Of a stretch of 64,000 nt of DNA, positions 22,477 to 64,000 are shown in pieces; position 1 is the stretch's first letter; every line of letters starts with the position of its first letter. The stretch is from Ahaetulla prasina (Eukaryota; Chordata; Lepidosauria; Squamata; Colubridae): assembly GCF_028640845.1 (NCBI RefSeq), contig NC_080540.1, positions 98,307,561-98,371,560 on the forward strand, read 5' to 3'. Made by a program: the position numbers and the translations under genes. The notes below the pieces were generated by a model that searched no databases, was not told where the DNA came from, and saw nothing but the letters and a program-made list of their open reading frames with translations.

Positions 22477-24323
22477 TTTAAATCAAAATTTTATTCAGAT
22501 AGATTATACCCAACATATTCCTAGCTACTCTTTTAAATAACGGTAAACCTTTAATAAATATAGAAGATCGTACTTATAATTCTAAGTAAAACATGTCATG
22601 TCAGACATTTCTGGCAATGCTGAATTTATGTAATCAAAATAATATAGAGCTTAGTCCATATGCCAGTTTTCTCAAAATATTAGTTTTTGGGAATTTAACA
22701 TTAAAATAATTATCTCCAGGTATCATAGCAATCTAGTTAAAAAGGGTACAGATATATTTCTATGTCTTCCTGCAATGAATATACAAAAAATTAGACTCTC
22801 CTTTATCTATTATAAAATTACAGCTTAGGTTTGGATCTAAATTAATGGAACTACTAGCCACTTTTCAGCGTAGATTGAAGAAACTATACCAGCCTGTCTT
22901 AAACATACTATATGCTAAACTCCAGCTCTCATAATCCCCAACTGGTATGATTATGACACCTACTTGGGGAATTTGTACAAACCATATTAATCTTCACAGT
23001 CTGTATTGATCAGTTTAGAGGTCACAGCTGAACAACAAATTCTGAAGTACAAAGTAAAATCTTTTAGTTAGGCAATGAAGAGAAACGGAAGGGATTGGAA
23101 AAAACACAAAAAGGGTACTTTTTGCAACAAGACTACTGCAACAAATGGGCAGATTTCTTTTTAAGAGTATCTTAAATTAATATAGAACAGATATGAATAA
23201 ATGCCCTGCCTATATTTTCCATTTATTCATTGTGTCCCATTAAAAAAATCAACTAAATTTTAGGTATGAATATTCCAGCAAAATTTAACTCAATTTCAAC
23301 CATTACTTTAGCACTTTGAACTTAGAATAAACCATAAAAAAGAATAAAAAATGAAACTTGCCTTAAAAACTGATTATATTAACGGTTCTACAGCGCCACA
23401 TCTTATTTAGTATGTTTGCAAATGATTTTGCTTTCAAGTCTGTAGAATCAAACCCAATAGTATTACGTTTTCAATTTCCACAGAAGAATTAATGTCAGAT
23501 GCATATGGGTCAAGCAACTTTTCCTTGTTAGATAGTTTCTCCAGAACAGTTAATTTCTTCACTGAAGCTCTGATACTGATTTTAAGTGAATTGTTCACGG
23601 GCTGAACACAGAAAGGAAGTCTCAAATATAGGACTAAAGGTTTTCTAGTTTTCGTATTGTACATTCAGCCAAAGATGGAAGTGGATAGACTACTTTAAAA
23701 TACCTTAAATCTGTTACTCGAGACCCACCGATAGACTTAGAAACCACACATCCTCTTTATATCATTTAAAATTATTTCTGCAGAACTCTTGAAAAAGCTT
23801 GTCAATGGCTGGAATCCTGAAGCCTTCCATATTTGCTAAATATTAGGTCCCCAATAATCTCAGCAATCTTTACGTAAGTGAGATTGTGTAATCTAAAGCA
23901 ATGCAAAGGGAAAACAGGCACTCATTTCCCCCATTCTTCTGCCAAATATCTGGGGAAAAAATATTTAGAGTAGAAGGCATAAATGAAAGTTATATAGCAT
24001 GTTCACAAAAACTAGATTTCCTTTTATAAATTTCAGTTGGGTAGCTGCCAAAATAGAAAGTAATCAACATCTTTCAAAAGTGTGTCCAGTAAAAATTTTG
24101 CCCATTTTGGAAAGTGTGAGGCCCTATAGTGACAATCACAAGTTAAATTCATCTAGCATGTGGCACTAGGTTCAGCATATTTAATACATATGAAATACAA
24201 GTTATTCCTGTGTGTGAATTGATTACCCCCAACAAATTCAACTTTTGTATGCAGAGCATAACAGCTGCCATTTAAAGAACAATTACACAATTCCAGCTTT
24301 CAGTTCTGTATCAGGTTAATAGA

Positions 24324-24916
24324 TTTATTGTGGCTTTGAGCATCAAAGAATATTTGAGGTAGACTACTAGCCTTTGTCAGATATCTCCCTGGAATTTTAA
24401 GAGCTCAGTTGCAATGAGGAATTCTTGGTTACATATGCACTCAGTGGTACTTGGGAGGACAAACTTTTAAAAGAAGATGCGTGCATGATGTATACCTGTG
24501 AACCAGGGCAAGAACCTCCTGCTTCTAAAGAGTTCTTAGTAGTACCCATCCAGAGAGACATCTGGAAATCCTACAGATCACACGGCTGAATCCAGATTTA
24601 GAGGAGCGTCACACAAAAAGCAGATTTCTTTCCTGTTTGCTAAGGGAGTTTTGCACGCATTAATAAAGAAAGGCCTGTCAAATACTTTCAAGGAGTGGAA
24701 CTTTTAAAAAGTTTAATGGTTGTCCAGTATGGGCTATGCAATCTTCTAGGACCTAGAACTAGATGGCAAGGTATTACTCAGTGACTGTGTCTTCAGACAG
24801 CAGAAGGCTCATGTGGAAAGTCAGATGCTTATTCATGTCAACTGCATCCTTCCCATTTTCAAAATTATCCTAATATTGCTACAGAGTACATTATTCTGAA
24901 GAACCTTTCTGTGCTG
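24324..24916 (-). other. ACSL6: ACSL6 3' UTR, minimal estimate to the first AATAAA
   Basis: This is non-coding sequence just after the stop on the minus strand. The first canonical AATAAA downstream of the stop is at 24324-24329, about 590 nt away. An ATTAAA is at 24712-24717. The real end may be further on; no transcript evidence is available. No repeats were recognised in it. Confidence 0.4.
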
Positions 24917-63749
<38,833 letters not shown>

Positions 63750-63799
63750 CTACAATGAAATATAAATTCATATCAAGAATCTATAAATGTGAAATAATA

Positions 63800-64000
63800 C
63801 AGGTAGTCCTTGACTTACAACAGTTCATTTAGTGACCGTTTGAAGTTGTAACAGCACTGAAAAAGGTGACTTATGACTATTTGTCACACTTATGACCATT
63901 ATAGCAGTCCCATTGTCATATGATTTACATTTGAATGCTTGACAACTGGTTCATATTTATGATGGTTGCAGTGTCCTGAGGTCACATGATCCTTTTTTGC
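63800..64000. mobile_element. Tigger-like MITE, CAGGTAGTCCTC family, cut by window edge
   Basis: It starts CAGGTAGTCCTTGACTTACA after TA (63798-63799) and runs to the window end with the family body. Confidence 0.8.

Larger units (their letters stand above)
16057..24323. other. Intergenic region, largely unique sequence
   Basis: About 8 kb between the start of the MEIKIN-like gene and the ACSL6 3' end. It is AT-rich and strikingly poor in recent insertions: only a CR1 tail (17905-17944, minus), a hAT-like MITE (19812-19943) and one interspersed repeat (21838-22010) were recognised. Open frames such as 17557-17907 have no known domains. Part may be extended ACSL6 3' UTR. Confidence 0.5.

Overview
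The window looks like squamate nuclear DNA, most likely from a snake. It is AT-rich and intron-rich. It carries CR1, L2-like, BovB-like and L1-type LINE copies, several tRNA-derived SINE families, many small hAT and Tc1/mariner/Tigger-type DNA transposons, and long microsatellites. Nothing in it looks prokaryotic or organellar.

Two host genes lie head to tail on the minus strand. Most of the window (24917 to 63749 and onward) is ACSL6, a long-chain acyl-CoA synthetase. Twenty coding exons were placed by splice sites and unbroken reading phase. They encode about 633 residues down to a TGA stop; the N-terminal membrane anchor lies past the right edge. Two 78-nt exons at 53033-53110 and 52894-52971 are the alternative Phe-gate and Tyr-gate exons, only 61 bp apart. 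Downstream on the same strand, five short phase-compatible exons (11507 down to 1876) and a CpG-rich putative promoter near 12.1-12.4 kb form the start of a second gene. Synteny with mammalian 5q31 suggests MEIKIN, but the sequence itself does not prove that name.

The rest is introns, the intergenic region and mobile DNA. Left part (1-16 kb): SINEs, hAT MITEs, a 2.2-kb 5'-truncated CR1 and an (AAAG)n tract. Middle (16-33 kb): fairly repeat-poor intergenic DNA, the ACSL6 3' end, an ORF1-only L1 (half-L1) with perfect target-site duplications, a Tc1 element with about 130-bp inverted repeats, and two LTR-like repeats. At 42.5-49.4 kb one ACSL6 intron holds a nest of five TA-flanked Tigger-like elements. 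One is a 3.5-kb copy with a broken DDE transposase and GC-rich unexplained cargo, and another is an internally deleted relative 1.5 kb away. Right part (50-64 kb): an L2-like LINE, a BovB-like LINE fragment, microsatellites and more MITEs.

No CRISPR, operon or independent RNA gene was seen. The strongest leads are the compact gate-exon pair, the half-L1, and the Tigger family with cargo.
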